Below are positions 18,286 to 26,761 of a DNA stretch of 64,000 bases, piece after piece (position 1 is the first letter of the stretch; every line of letters starts with the position of its first letter). The position numbers and the translations under genes were made by a program. The stretch is from positions 496,001-560,000 of the forward strand of contig NZ_CAJGZH010000002.1 in the NCBI RefSeq assembly GCF_904846075.1, given 5' to 3'. The notes beneath the pieces are model-generated. The model did no database searches, had not been told where the DNA came from, and saw nothing but the letters and a program-made list of their open reading frames with translations. This stretch comes from Psychrobacter glacincola. GTDB lineage: Bacteria > Pseudomonadota > Gammaproteobacteria > Pseudomonadales > Moraxellaceae.

Positions 18286-18901
18286 CAGGCTTACCTGCCT
18301 GTACTTGCGTCTGTACCTGCATAGTCACCGTTGGGTTGATAAAGCTTTCACCGCGGATCAATTTGGCATATAGCTCAGGGTCATGCCACTCGGCACTGAC
18401 TTGATCGCTAAACTCAAACGCTTCTAGATGAAGCTTACCCATTTGCTCGTTCGCCACATCATCAGCAAAGCACTGTGCGTAACCGGTAGCGGTTTCGTGT
18501 GCAATCACCGAGTAAACACTGACATCAGATTCACCGTTTTGCATTTGGGTTTGTTTTAAAATTTCTTGCGCCCAAAAGAATATCACGCGTGAAAACTGCT
18601 CTGCCGATGGAGATACTGGCAAGCTTATCCAGCGCGCACTGAATTTTTTACAGGCAGCGACATACTCAGGGTCGTCTTTATTCCAAAAACAAATCGCATG
18701 ATCAAAGCTATCGATAATGTCCTTGATAGACGATTTTAATAAGCCAAAATCATAGACCATTTGCCCATGATCCAAGCGCTTAGCCTCAAGAATCAGCTCA
18801 ATCTGATAACTATGACCATGGATAGAGTGTTTGCAGCGCTCAGAGCTACAATTACGCACAATATGTGCATTTTCAAATTTAAAAAGTTTACGGATACGCA
18901 T
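18278..18901 (-). CDS. queD: QueD/6-pyruvoyl-tetrahydropterin synthase family protein
   Basis: Proteins of this family convert 7,8-dihydroneopterin triphosphate to 6-carboxytetrahydropterin on the way to queuosine. The zinc ligands are visible as NAHIV (His13) and HSIHGH (His28 and His30), after a Cys-containing loop NCSSERCKH; HETATGY near 160 carries the later catalytic His/Glu. The ATG at 18901 gives 207 residues; a TTG three codons upstream is less likely. It is longer than E. coli QueD (about 120 aa) by extra sequence in the middle and at the end, so it is family-level rather than certain QueD. It overlaps tsaE by 8 bp. Confidence 0.8.
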   Translation of the reverse strand: MRIRKLFKFENAHIVRNCSSERCKHSIHGHSYQIELILEAKRLDHGQMVYDFGLLKSSIKDIIDSFDHAICFWNKDDPEYVAACKKFSARWISLPVSPSAEQFSRVIFFWAQEILKQTQMQNGESDVSVYSVIAHETATGYAQCFADDVANEQMGKLHLEAFEFSDQVSAEWHDPELYAKLIRGESFINPTVTMQVQTQVQAGKPDA

Positions 18902-19297
18902 AACAATCAACCAAAACAGTAAGCATTTTTATGCTAAATATGAATATTATAAAAGTTTGCCGCGACGACTTATCGGCTTGTCGCTTATTATAGCAAATCA
19001 TGATGACTCCGTAAGTAAGCACTTATTAATAGCAGTATTGACTAAATAAATCCATGGCATCGAAAATCTACTTATAAAATTCATTTATCAAACAAATTTT
19101 TAGAAGGAGCATCATACAAGGGATGGATACAGGATTGACTCAAATCGTAGGTGAATTGTGCTAGCGCTATCTATTGCGACCCCTTAAGCATATACTCATT
19201 GCAGTACGCACTATTTGCGTCATCAGCATTAATCTAACCTTCAAGTTATTTACACCGGCTTAAAAGGTATTACGGCTTATCTCAAGAGGAAAAAACC
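18902..19297. other. Intergenic region between queD and a small gene
   Basis: Divergent promoters are expected here. I see no gene, no strong hairpin and no repeat. Confidence 0.5.
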
Positions 19298-19420
19298 ATG
19301 AGTAAAGGTCAAGACAGTAAAAAGAACGTAAAAAAGAAACCGCTATTAACGGCAAAAGAGAAAAAAGCCGCCAAACAATCTAAGAAAGACGACAATGGCA
19401 GTATCTTAGGTAAACATTAA
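19298..19420 (+). CDS. Small 40-aa lysine-rich conserved-looking protein
   Basis: A short gene with an excellent ribosome site (AAGAGGA, nine bases before ATG) encodes a 40-residue product of which about a third is lysine: it begins MSKGQDSKKN, has LTAKEKKAAKQSKK in the middle and ends GSILGKH. A clean terminator follows 31 bp after the stop. Small Lys-rich proteins of this pattern occur in several gamma-proteobacteria as unnamed proteins; the sequence suggests nucleic-acid or ribosome association, but nothing here proves it. It stands alone, divergent from queD. Confidence 0.7.
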   Translation: MSKGQDSKKNVKKKPLLTAKEKKAAKQSKKDDNGSILGKH

Positions 19421-19451
19421 TATTTAGTGCATCATTGTGTCACTTAAATCT

Positions 19452-19488
19452 ATGCCAATCGAACCTCACGGTTTGATTGGCATTTTTT
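19452..19488. terminator. Bidirectional terminator
   Basis: ATGCCAATCGAACC pairs with GGTTTGATTGGCAT (one G-U pair) around loop TCAC, followed by T6. It serves the 40-aa gene and possibly the convergent ynfA-like gene. Confidence 0.85.
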
Positions 19489-19509
19489 ATGCTAGGTGCG
19501 GTCTTTATG

Positions 19510-19842
19510 CTAAGCACCGCGCGGCGCAAACATAATAATTGCCATGCCTAATAACGCAACCGCAGAACCTACTATATCCCACGTGGTCGGCCTGATACCA
19601 TTCACCGCCCATAACCATAAAATAGCCATCGAAATATACACGCCGCCATAAGCCGCGTAGACTCTACCAGCTGCGGCAGGATGTAAAGACAACAGCCAAA
19701 CGAAAGCGACCAAGCTTAGTACGCCAGGGACAAGCAGCCAAATAGACTTACCTTCTCGCAGCCATAGATAAGGCAAATAGCAGCCCGCAATCTCTGCTAA
19801 TGCGGTCAGTGCAAACAGTCCAACGGTTTTTAATTCAGCCAA
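19510..19842 (-). CDS. YnfA/UPF0060 family small membrane protein
   Basis: The 110-aa protein has four hydrophobic helices and the UPF0060 hallmarks [18 protein letters not shown] and [12 protein letters not shown]. The family resembles small multidrug resistance transporters and has been proposed as drug or cation efflux; the physiological substrate is not settled. The stop codon is 2 bp from the end of the PhzF-like gene on the same strand, so the pair is likely co-expressed. Length is normal for the family. Confidence 0.9.
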   Translation of the reverse strand: MAELKTVGLFALTALAEIAGCYLPYLWLREGKSIWLLVPGVLSLVAFVWLLSLHPAAAGRVYAAYGGVYISMAILWLWAVNGIRPTTWDIVGSAVALLGMAIIMFAPRGA

Positions 19843-19844
19843 CC

Positions 19845-20660
19845 CTATGACTCCTCGATCGTGATAAAACCTATCATATACTGAACGGCATGACCAGAGA
19901 TAATGACTCTATCGCCAGCGACGACACAGTCTAGAACCCCGCCGCGACGTGATGCTTGATAAGCGACCAAGTTATTTTTACCCAAACGCTCAGCCCATAA
20001 TGGTGCAAGCCCTGTATGAGCTGAACCCGTCACTGGGTCTTCATCGCCACCATTAGCTGGCCAAAAATAACGTGAAATAAAATCATAATTTTTGTAGTCA
20101 GCAGACTTAGCCTGACAAGTCACCACCACATCTAAAGGCGCAAGCTGTTTTAGCTGCTCGTTATCGCGCGCTACTGTTAATACGTCAGACTCAGCATTAT
20201 AAATCACAAAATAGGCTTGAGTATTTTTATAGACTTCAACGGGTGCAATAGATAGTCCTGCAAGCAAGCTATCAGGGATATTTTCAACTTTCTCAGGCTT
20301 AGTATTAGGAAAATCCATTTGTATCTTGCCATCGTCTGTTTGCACAATGGTCAATATACCAACCGCTTTGGCTGAAAATTTAATACAGTCTAAATGAGGG
20401 TTTTTGTTAAATAACACAAAGGCTGACGCCAAGGTTGCATGCCCGCAAAATGCAATCTCAGTGAAAGGTGAAAACCAGCGGATGTGATAAATGCCTTTAT
20501 CATCAAGAACCATAAAAGCTGTCTCAGATAAATTATTCTCAAAGGCAATCGATTGCATCAAATCATCAGTGAGCCAGTTATCAGTGATAATAACTGCCGC
20601 TGAATTTCCTTTAAAAACGGTGTCCGTGAAGGCATCGACGACATTGATTTCTAGTTGCAT
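19845..20660 (-). CDS. PhzF family isomerase/epimerase-like protein
   Basis: The 271-aa product has the two-lobed DapF/PhzF fold. Visible motifs are [17 protein letters not shown] at the N terminus, NNLSETAF with the conserved Glu46, the FCGHATLAS loop near 71-79 and [16 protein letters not shown] in the second half. No phenazine genes are present, so the role is not phenazine synthesis; most stand-alone members are uncharacterised isomerases. It is followed by ynfA (2 bp gap) and preceded by the cupin gene. Confidence 0.88.
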   Translation of the reverse strand: MQLEINVVDAFTDTVFKGNSAAVIITDNWLTDDLMQSIAFENNLSETAFMVLDDKGIYHIRWFSPFTEIAFCGHATLASAFVLFNKNPHLDCIKFSAKAVGILTIVQTDDGKIQMDFPNTKPEKVENIPDSLLAGLSIAPVEVYKNTQAYFVIYNAESDVLTVARDNEQLKQLAPLDVVVTCQAKSADYKNYDFISRYFWPANGGDEDPVTGSAHTGLAPLWAERLGKNNLVAYQASRRGGVLDCVVAGDRVIISGHAVQYMIGFITIEES

Positions 20661-20708
20661 GTTATATTCTCATTTCTATTTTTATTTTTTATGGTTCTAC
20701 GGGCAATA

Positions 20709-21038
20709 TCAATCAACAATAAATAGCTTAGCGCCTATCTTCGTTGACGAACGATGCGCAATCGTATTGTCCGCCACTTGATAAGTCATGCCCGCTGTTA
20801 AGGTGAAAGTACGACCATCTTTTAACTCAGTGTTCAGCTCGCCCTCAACACAGAATAAAATATGTCCTTTATCGCACCAATGATCGGCAAGGTAGCCTGC
20901 GGAGTACTCAACCATATGCACATTGATATTGTTGAATTCGCAAGTCTTCCAATACCCCGTGCCCGTTTCACCTTTGTTTTCTACCGCTTCTACTGTCGTC
21001 CAATCGGTAATAGCAAAAGGTATATTTTTCATTTCCAT
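20709..21038 (-). CDS. DHCW-motif cupin-fold protein
   Basis: The 109-aa protein is a single-domain cupin: AGYLADHWCDKGHILFCVEGEL (the DHWC-KGH core at about 50-58) and LTAGMTYQVADN, then HRSSTKIGAKLFIVD. The His and Cys residues of the core probably bind a metal. The family is conserved but lacks an assigned reaction. It lies 48 bp upstream of the PhzF-like gene on the same strand, so it may share its transcript. Confidence 0.85.
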   Translation of the reverse strand: MEMKNIPFAITDWTTVEAVENKGETGTGYWKTCEFNNINVHMVEYSAGYLADHWCDKGHILFCVEGELNTELKDGRTFTLTAGMTYQVADNTIAHRSSTKIGAKLFIVD

Positions 21039-21099
21039 AACGTCATCTCCCTGATTTTATTGTTCATTCATTTATCATAAAATCTTTACTTACTATACC

Positions 21100-21561
21100 T
21101 CAAATCCAGCGCCGCACTTTATTTAGATAATCCTGATAAGTTTTGCCAAATTTCTGTGCCATCATTCGCTCTTCTGGCTGGATTTGAAAGCGCGTTATAT
21201 AAAGTATAAAAATAGGCAATAATACAAACGCCAGAAGGTGAGAAAGATAGAACGCCCAGCCTAATAATATAATCACCAGACCCACGTACATCGGATTGCG
21301 ACTATACTGATATACGCCGCTGGTCACTAAACTAGAGACCTTCTCTAACGCTTGCGGATTGGGCGTGGTCTGAGCTATTCTAAATTGAGTCACACCCATG
21401 ATACCTAAGCTCAGACCCATCACACCCAAAGCCACTGCCAGTGCAGTTGAGCCGTTAAGTGAGAACGTCAAAGCAGGAACCATTTTAGAGACGCCATACA
21501 TAGCAGCAGCGGTAATAATCACTTGGGCGACTGGAGGGACTTTAAGTGCTAGAGCGTTCAT
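21100..21561 (-). CDS. ICMT-like methyltransferase family integral membrane protein
   Basis: The 153-aa protein has four to five membrane helices and the isoprenylcysteine carboxyl methyltransferase-type motif YSRNPMYVGLVIILLGWAF near 90-108, then the PEERMMAQKFGKTYQDYLNKVRRW tail which carries the SAM-site Glu-Glu. Bacterial members are poorly characterised; they may methylate lipids or quinone-like molecules. ATGAGGTC precedes the start. It lies upstream of the cupin-PhzF-YnfA set on the same strand. Confidence 0.8.
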   Translation of the reverse strand: MNALALKVPPVAQVIITAAAMYGVSKMVPALTFSLNGSTALAVALGVMGLSLGIMGVTQFRIAQTTPNPQALEKVSSLVTSGVYQYSRNPMYVGLVIILLGWAFYLSHLLAFVLLPIFILYITRFQIQPEERMMAQKFGKTYQDYLNKVRRWI

Positions 21562-21886
21562 GATTAGACCTCATAGAGCGTTAAATGAAAAACCTTAACA
21601 GTGAGTGCTCATGATACCTGCTCACTATTTTCGTTTTAATTTTTACTTTTAGCCCTTGACTATTTAAACCATCAAAAAATAATTATTTTTACCTTTTAGA
21701 TGTCGCTACCCTTTATTTTTATTCTTTGCTCTCTAACCATATCACTGTATTTATACGGTTAACTGGGATTGTTATTTATCAAAATAACGCCATTTATGTA
21801 AAGTAAAAACATATATAAAAATATAATACCTCATAGAGTATTATGTCTTAAAGTTGTATTTAAATTTAAATGAGGAAACTGGCATC
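21562..21886. other. Divergent intergenic region upstream of htpX
   Basis: AT-rich, with a palindromic TATTTAAATTTAAAT just before the htpX ribosome site. No gene seen. Confidence 0.5.
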
Positions 21887-22801
21887 ATGATGCGTATCGG
21901 ATTGTTCTTATTAACCAACTTAGCGGTGATTGTGGTATTTAGCATCGTTTTTGGTATTTTATCCAGATTTTTTGGAATTGGTGGCGTACATGGCGCAGGC
22001 GGGCTAAATTACACCAGCCTTGCCATTATGTGCGGCGTGTACGGCATGGTTGGTTCGATGGTATCATTATTTATCTCGAAGTGGATGGCCAAAAGATCAA
22101 CGGGAACAGTGGTTATTGAAACCCCCAGCAATGCCACTGAAAAATGGCTGGTAGATACGGTCGCTAGACAAGCGCGAGCGGTAAATATTGGCATGCCAGA
22201 AGTAGGAATTTTTAATAATTCTCAGCCAAACGCGTTTGCCACAGGTTGGAATAAAAACAAAGCGTTGGTCGCTGTTTCATCTGGCTTACTGCAAAGCATG
22301 ACACCCGATGAAGTAGAAGCGGTATTGGCGCATGAAATTGGTCACGTGGCAAACGGTGATATGGTCACGCTGGCGCTCATCCAAGGGGTGGTAAACGCCT
22401 TTGTGATGTTCTTTGCGCGTATTATTGGTAGCTTCGTCGATCGGACGGTGTTTAAAAATACCAGTGATAGCCCAGGTATTGGTTACTTCATCACGAGTAT
22501 TGTGATGGATATTTTGCTTGGATTTTTGGCGTCTGCCATCGTTATGTGGTTCTCGCGTCTACGCGAATTCCGTGCCGATCAGATGGGAGCAAAACTTGCC
22601 AGCAAAGACAAAATGATAAGTGCGCTTGATGCTTTACGTCCTTCTGAGCAGCGTCCAGATCAAATGCCTGAGAGCATGAAAGCGTTTGCTATTTCATCAG
22701 GACAGTCTACGGGCTTTAGTATCGCGAACCTCTTCCGCTCACATCCAACGCTTGATGACCGTATTGCGGCGTTGAGAAATTATAATCCTAGTGAAGGGTA
22801 A
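21887..22801 (+). CDS. htpX: HtpX, membrane zinc metalloprotease (M48)
   Basis: HtpX degrades misfolded membrane proteins alongside FtsH and is usually stress-induced. The ATG pair at 21887/21890 ([14 protein letters not shown]) is the right start, with GAGGA upstream. The upstream TTG would add a non-conserved tail. Four membrane helices, the zinc motif HEIGH (149-153) and the downstream Glu in [10 protein letters not shown] are present. Length 304 aa is normal. The C-terminal [14 protein letters not shown] is a family signature. A bidirectional terminator follows. Confidence 0.96.
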   Translation: MMRIGLFLLTNLAVIVVFSIVFGILSRFFGIGGVHGAGGLNYTSLAIMCGVYGMVGSMVSLFISKWMAKRSTGTVVIETPSNATEKWLVDTVARQARAVNIGMPEVGIFNNSQPNAFATGWNKNKALVAVSSGLLQSMTPDEVEAVLAHEIGHVANGDMVTLALIQGVVNAFVMFFARIIGSFVDRTVFKNTSDSPGIGYFITSIVMDILLGFLASAIVMWFSRLREFRADQMGAKLASKDKMISALDALRPSEQRPDQMPESMKAFAISSGQSTGFSIANLFRSHPTLDDRIAALRNYNPSEG

Positions 22802-22855
22802 TGACAGGATCAGCTCCCCTACCTCCTCGTAAAATTAACGTAAAAACTCAGACAT

Positions 22856-22889
22856 AAAAAAAGCCTATCTATAAAAGATAGGCTTTTTT
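22856..22889. terminator. Bidirectional terminator between htpX and the carboxynorspermidine gene
   Basis: A7 is followed by GCCTATCT, loop ATAAA, AGATAGGC and T6. It can terminate htpX on the plus strand and the dehydrogenase on the minus strand. Confidence 0.9.
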
Positions 22890-22907
22890 GTTGGATAAAC
22901 TTACTGA

Positions 22908-24182
22908 TTAAATATCAAACACTAACGCTCTGTCGCCTTCGCTATCTTTGATACGCGTTGGCAAACCAATCTTATTCAGCAGATTGATAAATGGCTTGGC
23001 ATCCAGCTCTTCGACGTTGACCATCTTGCCAGCATCCCACTCACCAGTTGCGATCAGTATGGCAGCAGCAACGGGTGGCACGCCTGCGGTATAAGAGATA
23101 CCTTGGCTACCGACTTCATTATAAGCGTCTTTATGATCTGAGATATTGTAAATAAATACCTCGCTATCAACGCCGTTGATTTTACCTTTGACCTTGTCAC
23201 CGATGCAGGTCTTGCCCGTATAGTTTGGCGCAAGAGAGCTTGGGTCTGGTAGAACCGCTTTGACCACTTTTAACGGAATTACTTCTTGCCCTTCAGCAGT
23301 CATCACCGGCTGCTCAGAGAGTAGACCCAAACTTTGTAGCACAGTGAATACATTAATATAATGCTCACCAAAGCCCATCCAAAAACGGATATTTGGTACG
23401 TCTAAATTGGCGGATAACGAATGCACTTCATCATGACCACTTAAGTAACTGTTTTGCACGCCAACCACTGGTAAATCGTCAGTACGCTTCACTTCGAACA
23501 TTTTATTAGACTGCCACTTGCTGTCTTGCCAAGAGTAGACCGTACCGGTAAATTCACGGAAGTTAATCTCAGGATCGAAGTTAGTAGCGAAGTATTTACC
23601 GTGGCTGCCAGCATTGATATCAATGATATCGATATCCGTCACCGAACCTGCATCCATCATGTCATAGCCAAGACGCGCATAGGCGTTGACCATACCGGGG
23701 TCAAATCCTGCCCCTAAAATCGCCGTGACATTATTGTCCGCACAGCGCTGTTTGCGCTGCCATTCGTAATTGTCATACCATGGCGGCGTCTCACAAATCT
23801 TGCGTGGATCTTCGTGAATGGCGGTATCGATATAAGCAACACCTGTCTCGATACAAGCTTCCAATACCGTCATATTGATAAATGCCGAACCGACATTGAT
23901 GGCGATCTGGATACCCGACTCTTGAATCAGCTGTATCAGCGCCTGAGTATCCATAGCATCCACTTGATGGGTATGTAATACCGCAGGCTGCTTGAAGCTA
24001 TTCTTATCTTTCACGCTTTGGGCGATGGCATCACATTTATCTTGCGTGCGCGAGGCAATATGAATCTCACCAAGGATATCGTTATGCATCGCACATTTAT
24101 GCGCGACCACTTGAGCGACACCGCCGGCTCCGATGATGAGTACGTCTTTTTTGCTAGATTTGGCTTGTTGGTTTGTGTTCAA
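22908..24182 (-). CDS. Carboxynorspermidine/carboxyspermidine dehydrogenase (saccharopine dehydrogenase family)
   Basis: This enzyme reductively condenses aspartate semialdehyde with diaminopropane or putrescine to carboxynorspermidine or carboxyspermidine. The 424-aa protein begins at a TTG codon at 24182: no ATG is near, and a full AAAGGAGGA lies eight bases upstream. A Rossmann loop GAGGVAQ (18-24), an AGFDPGMVNAYARL segment near 150-165 and GSHGKYFATNFDPEINFREF near 193-212 match the lysine-9-like branch known from Vibrio. nspC lies about 290 bp upstream on the same strand, strengthening the call. Which amine is the real substrate cannot be read from sequence. It probably has its own promoter and a structured leader. 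Confidence 0.85.
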   Translation of the reverse strand: MNTNQQAKSSKKDVLIIGAGGVAQVVAHKCAMHNDILGEIHIASRTQDKCDAIAQSVKDKNSFKQPAVLHTHQVDAMDTQALIQLIQESGIQIAINVGSAFINMTVLEACIETGVAYIDTAIHEDPRKICETPPWYDNYEWQRKQRCADNNVTAILGAGFDPGMVNAYARLGYDMMDAGSVTDIDIIDINAGSHGKYFATNFDPEINFREFTGTVYSWQDSKWQSNKMFEVKRTDDLPVVGVQNSYLSGHDEVHSLSANLDVPNIRFWMGFGEHYINVFTVLQSLGLLSEQPVMTAEGQEVIPLKVVKAVLPDPSSLAPNYTGKTCIGDKVKGKINGVDSEVFIYNISDHKDAYNEVGSQGISYTAGVPPVAAAILIATGEWDAGKMVNVEELDAKPFINLLNKIGLPTRIKDSEGDRALVFDI

Positions 24183-24335
24183 TGAACAATCCTCCTTTGT
24201 GTCTCTGTCGATACCATCGATAGTGGCGAGTCAAAACAGAAACGAGTGAATGATATGCGTGAATTAAAAAGGAAGACCGAGGAAAACCCACGCACCCGTC
24301 GGGCAAAGCACCATTTGATTGTTGGCTTTTGCCCG
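24183..24335 (-). promoter_or_regulatory. Structured 5' leader with SD-complementary segments
   Basis: Reading the minus strand from 24335: a hairpin (CGGGCAAAAGCC with GGTGCTTTGCCCG, 24324-24335/24300-24312) begins close to the predicted transcript start. It is followed by pyrimidine-rich stretches TTTTCCTC (24280-24287) and TCTTCCTTT (24268-24276). The second can pair with the ribosome site AAAGGAGGA (24190-24198) with a single G-U pair. A nested hairpin (TCTGT with ACAGA, enclosing CGATGGTATCG) lies just before the ribosome site. The layout suggests translation control. No known riboswitch family was recognised. Confidence 0.45.
24190..24198 (-). promoter_or_regulatory. Strong ribosome binding site that fixes a TTG start
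   Basis: AAAGGAGGA, eight bases before TTG at 24182-24180, is a near-perfect anti-16S match. Without it the TTG start would be doubtful. Confidence 0.8.
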
Positions 24336-24340
24336 TGGCG

Positions 24341-24346
24341 ATTATA
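24341..24346 (-). promoter_or_regulatory. Extended -10 promoter element
   Basis: The minus strand reads TGTTATAAT (extended TGnTATAAT) about 160 bases upstream of the TTG start. No good -35 is visible, as is usual with an extended -10. It would start transcription at about 24335, at the foot of the leader hairpin. Confidence 0.5.
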
Positions 24347-24467
24347 ACAATTTTTATGAAGACATCGGTAAAAATAATGTATAAAAAACAGACGAGTTAA
24401 AGTCATTCAAAAACAAACTTAAGTCTTTGATTTATAAAACTTAAATAAATTTGCCGACACAACTAAA

Positions 24468-25706
24468 TTAAGATAAGCTGGCTTTGTAATCTTGATAATC
24501 AAATTCGCGCTGCACATCTATACTGCCATCTAGACGACGAATCACAATCGCCGGCATATTAACACCATTGAACCAGTTCTTTTTCACCATGGTATAACCT
24601 GCGGCGTTACCAAAGGTTACGGTATCACCTATTTTTAGGTTATTTGGCAAGGCATACTCACCAAAGATATCGCCCGCCAAACAAGAACGACCATAGATAA
24701 TGGTATTATCAGCTGACTTAGCGCTCTCGCTGATGGGTGCGATATTGGTAGGGTCGATATCAAGAGAGGCAATATTCATTAAATCACTATTAACAGCCGC
24801 TATCGGCGCTGACTCACGGTAAATTAACAAATCAAGCATGTGCGCTTCAATGGATGAATCTACTACAGCGAGATTTTTTTCATTGTGCATGGTATCTAAG
24901 ACGGTCGTAACCAATGATCCAGCACCATGGATACTTGCCTCACCCGGTTCAAGATAAACTTGCACCCCATATTTTTCGCTAAAGCTTTTTAACCTGTCAG
25001 CCAGTTTTTCTAGTGGATAATCAGGCGCTATAAAATGAATACCACCGCCCAAACTCACCCACTCAAGCTGCGCTAAAATATCACCAAATCTGTCTTCGAT
25101 ATCTGCCAAGCTGGCACTAAAGGCTTCAAAGCTGTCATTTTCGCAGTTGTTATGAATCATTACCCCAGTAATGTCATCAAGTACCGCTGCAATCTTGTTT
25201 TTATCATGTTCGCCCAAACGGCTAAAAGGACGCGCAGGATCAGCGATGATAAACGATGAATTACTGGTCTTTGGGTTTAAGCGCAGTCCCACTGGTATAT
25301 TTTTTGCCGCCGCTTGACCTTTAAAAGCATTTAACTGTGAGATAGAGTTAAAGATAATTTTATCAGCATAGCTCAATACTTCATCGATCTCATCAGCGCT
25401 ATAGGCGACGCTATACGCATGAGTTTCTTTTTTATTATCACTGTCTTTACCTTTACCAAAAGTCTCGTAGCCCAAACGCACTTCATTCAATGAAGATGAA
25501 GTCGTGCCATGTAAGTATGGTTGCATAACATCAAACACACCCCAAGTGGCAAAGCATTTGAGCGCCAATAATGCTTTAGCGCCTGATAGCTCACACAGCC
25601 GCGAGATAATCTGCATATTGGCAACGATTGCCGCTTCATCGAGCAAATAATAAGGCGTGGGAGGTAGAGGTGATTGGTTGGTGTTTAGCGAAGTTTTTGC
25701 ATTCAT
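24468..25706 (-). CDS. nspC: NspC, carboxynorspermidine/carboxyspermidine decarboxylase
   Basis: NspC is a PLP enzyme of the alanine-racemase fold that decarboxylates carboxynorspermidine or carboxyspermidine. Family marks in the 412-aa protein are LLALKCFATWGVFD near residue 45-58 (PLP lysine in ALKCFA), GLRLNPK near 150, SLGGGIHF near 220, YLEPGEAS near 255 and YGRSCLAGDIFGEY near 345. Together with the dehydrogenase downstream it forms the two-step aspartate semialdehyde route to norspermidine/spermidine that replaces SpeE/SpeD. It is divergent from the DUF924 gene (90 bp apart), so regulation may be shared. Confidence 0.93.
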   Translation of the reverse strand: MNAKTSLNTNQSPLPPTPYYLLDEAAIVANMQIISRLCELSGAKALLALKCFATWGVFDVMQPYLHGTTSSSLNEVRLGYETFGKGKDSDNKKETHAYSVAYSADEIDEVLSYADKIIFNSISQLNAFKGQAAAKNIPVGLRLNPKTSNSSFIIADPARPFSRLGEHDKNKIAAVLDDITGVMIHNNCENDSFEAFSASLADIEDRFGDILAQLEWVSLGGGIHFIAPDYPLEKLADRLKSFSEKYGVQVYLEPGEASIHGAGSLVTTVLDTMHNEKNLAVVDSSIEAHMLDLLIYRESAPIAAVNSDLMNIASLDIDPTNIAPISESAKSADNTIIYGRSCLAGDIFGEYALPNNLKIGDTVTFGNAAGYTMVKKNWFNGVNMPAIVIRRLDGSIDVQREFDYQDYKASLS

Positions 25707-25796
25707 AAGAGGTTACCTAATAGCTGCTGTTGGCATCATGACAGATATAAATATTTGCGCTATAGTAGACTAAATCCACCGCAATTAGAATATCTT

Positions 25797-26462
25797 ATGT
25801 CACTATCAACTGATTATTCCACTGCTACTAGCCAAGCTTATTCATCGCAGCTCGACCCAAAAAACATTCATTTAGAACATCTTGATGCTAATGCGCGTGC
25901 AGTACTGGAGTTTTGGTTCGACAAAGACAATGAGCAACATTGGTTTGCGCAAAATGATACTTTTGATAAGAAAATAAAAGATAAATTCGGTGACATCTGG
26001 CAAGCTGCCAAGCAAGGTGAATGCGTGACATGGCGTATCGCAAACGCGCCAACCGATAGCAATAGCTCAATCACCGCTTTGGCAGGCAGACTAGCAGAAA
26101 TTATTGTCTTAGATCAGTTTTCGCGTAATTTATGTCGCGGGCAAGCAGGCGCTTTTGCACAAGATAGTATGGCTATCGCATTGGCACAAGAGGCTATTGG
26201 ACAACCACACTTTGATACATTACCGACTGAATGGCGCAAGTTTATCATCATGCCATTTATGCACTCTGAATCATTGATGATCCATAAGCGCTACTTACCA
26301 TTGTTTGAAAAATTACATGATGACAATACGCTGGATTTCGAACATCGTCATAAAGATATCATTGAACAATTCGGTCGCTATCCGCATCGCAATGACATTT
26401 TAGATCGTGAGTCAACGGATGAAGAAGAAGCCTTCTTGCAACAACCGAACTCGTCGTTTTAG
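25797..26462 (+). CDS. DUF924 family protein
   Basis: The 221-aa product (ATG at 25797; the TTG at 25755 is not needed) has the DUF924 signature: AVLEFWFDKDNEQHWFAQND, then IIVLDQFSRNLCRGQAGAFAQD and HSESLMIHKRYLPLF. The family is all-helical and TPR-like, conserved in proteobacteria and without an assigned function. The N terminus, about 30 residues (Ser/Thr rich), is variable. It is divergent from nspC. A terminator follows about 180 bp downstream. Confidence 0.88.
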   Translation: MSLSTDYSTATSQAYSSQLDPKNIHLEHLDANARAVLEFWFDKDNEQHWFAQNDTFDKKIKDKFGDIWQAAKQGECVTWRIANAPTDSNSSITALAGRLAEIIVLDQFSRNLCRGQAGAFAQDSMAIALAQEAIGQPHFDTLPTEWRKFIIMPFMHSESLMIHKRYLPLFEKLHDDNTLDFEHRHKDIIEQFGRYPHRNDILDRESTDEEEAFLQQPNSSF

Positions 26463-26475
26463 CGCTTATATATTT

Positions 26476-26520
26476 ATATGATTGATTGCAATATGATTGA
26501 TTGTAATATGGTTTATTGTA
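26476..26520. repeat. Three 15-bp tandem repeats downstream of the DUF924 gene
   Basis: Units ATATGATTGATTGCA (26476-26490), ATATGATTGATTGTA (26491-26505) and ATATGGTTTATTGTA (26506-26520). They begin 14 bases after the stop codon and are not translated. Confidence 0.85.
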
Positions 26521-26642
26521 ATACAGTTACTTCAACTCAAAATAAGGGTGAAGTACAAGGCAACCAAGTATAGGCATATATATATTTCAAGCGAGAGGAA
26601 CGCCGAACTCTTTTATAGTGCAATAGATTGACTATCATAATA

Positions 26643-26685
26643 AAGCAAGGGCTGAATCATAACTGGTTCAGCCCTTGCTTGATTT
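26643..26685. terminator. Bidirectional terminator
   Basis: A 14-bp perfect stem (AAGCAAGGGCTGAA, 26643-26656 with 26667-26680) closes a 10-nt loop, followed by GATTTTA. It lies between the convergent DUF924 and CAP-domain genes. Confidence 0.85.
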
Positions 26686-26761
26686 TACTTACTCTTTAGA
26701 TACTTTCGTTCAGATTGGTATTTTTATTCAGATTAAGAGCACGTCTTAGTTCACTTAATTA

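Noticed and set aside
24179..24406. 75-codon minus-strand open frame upstream of the carboxynorspermidine dehydrogenase gene
   Set aside because: It covers the leader and promoter (TATAAT at 24341), has no ribosome site and encodes a random basic peptide.
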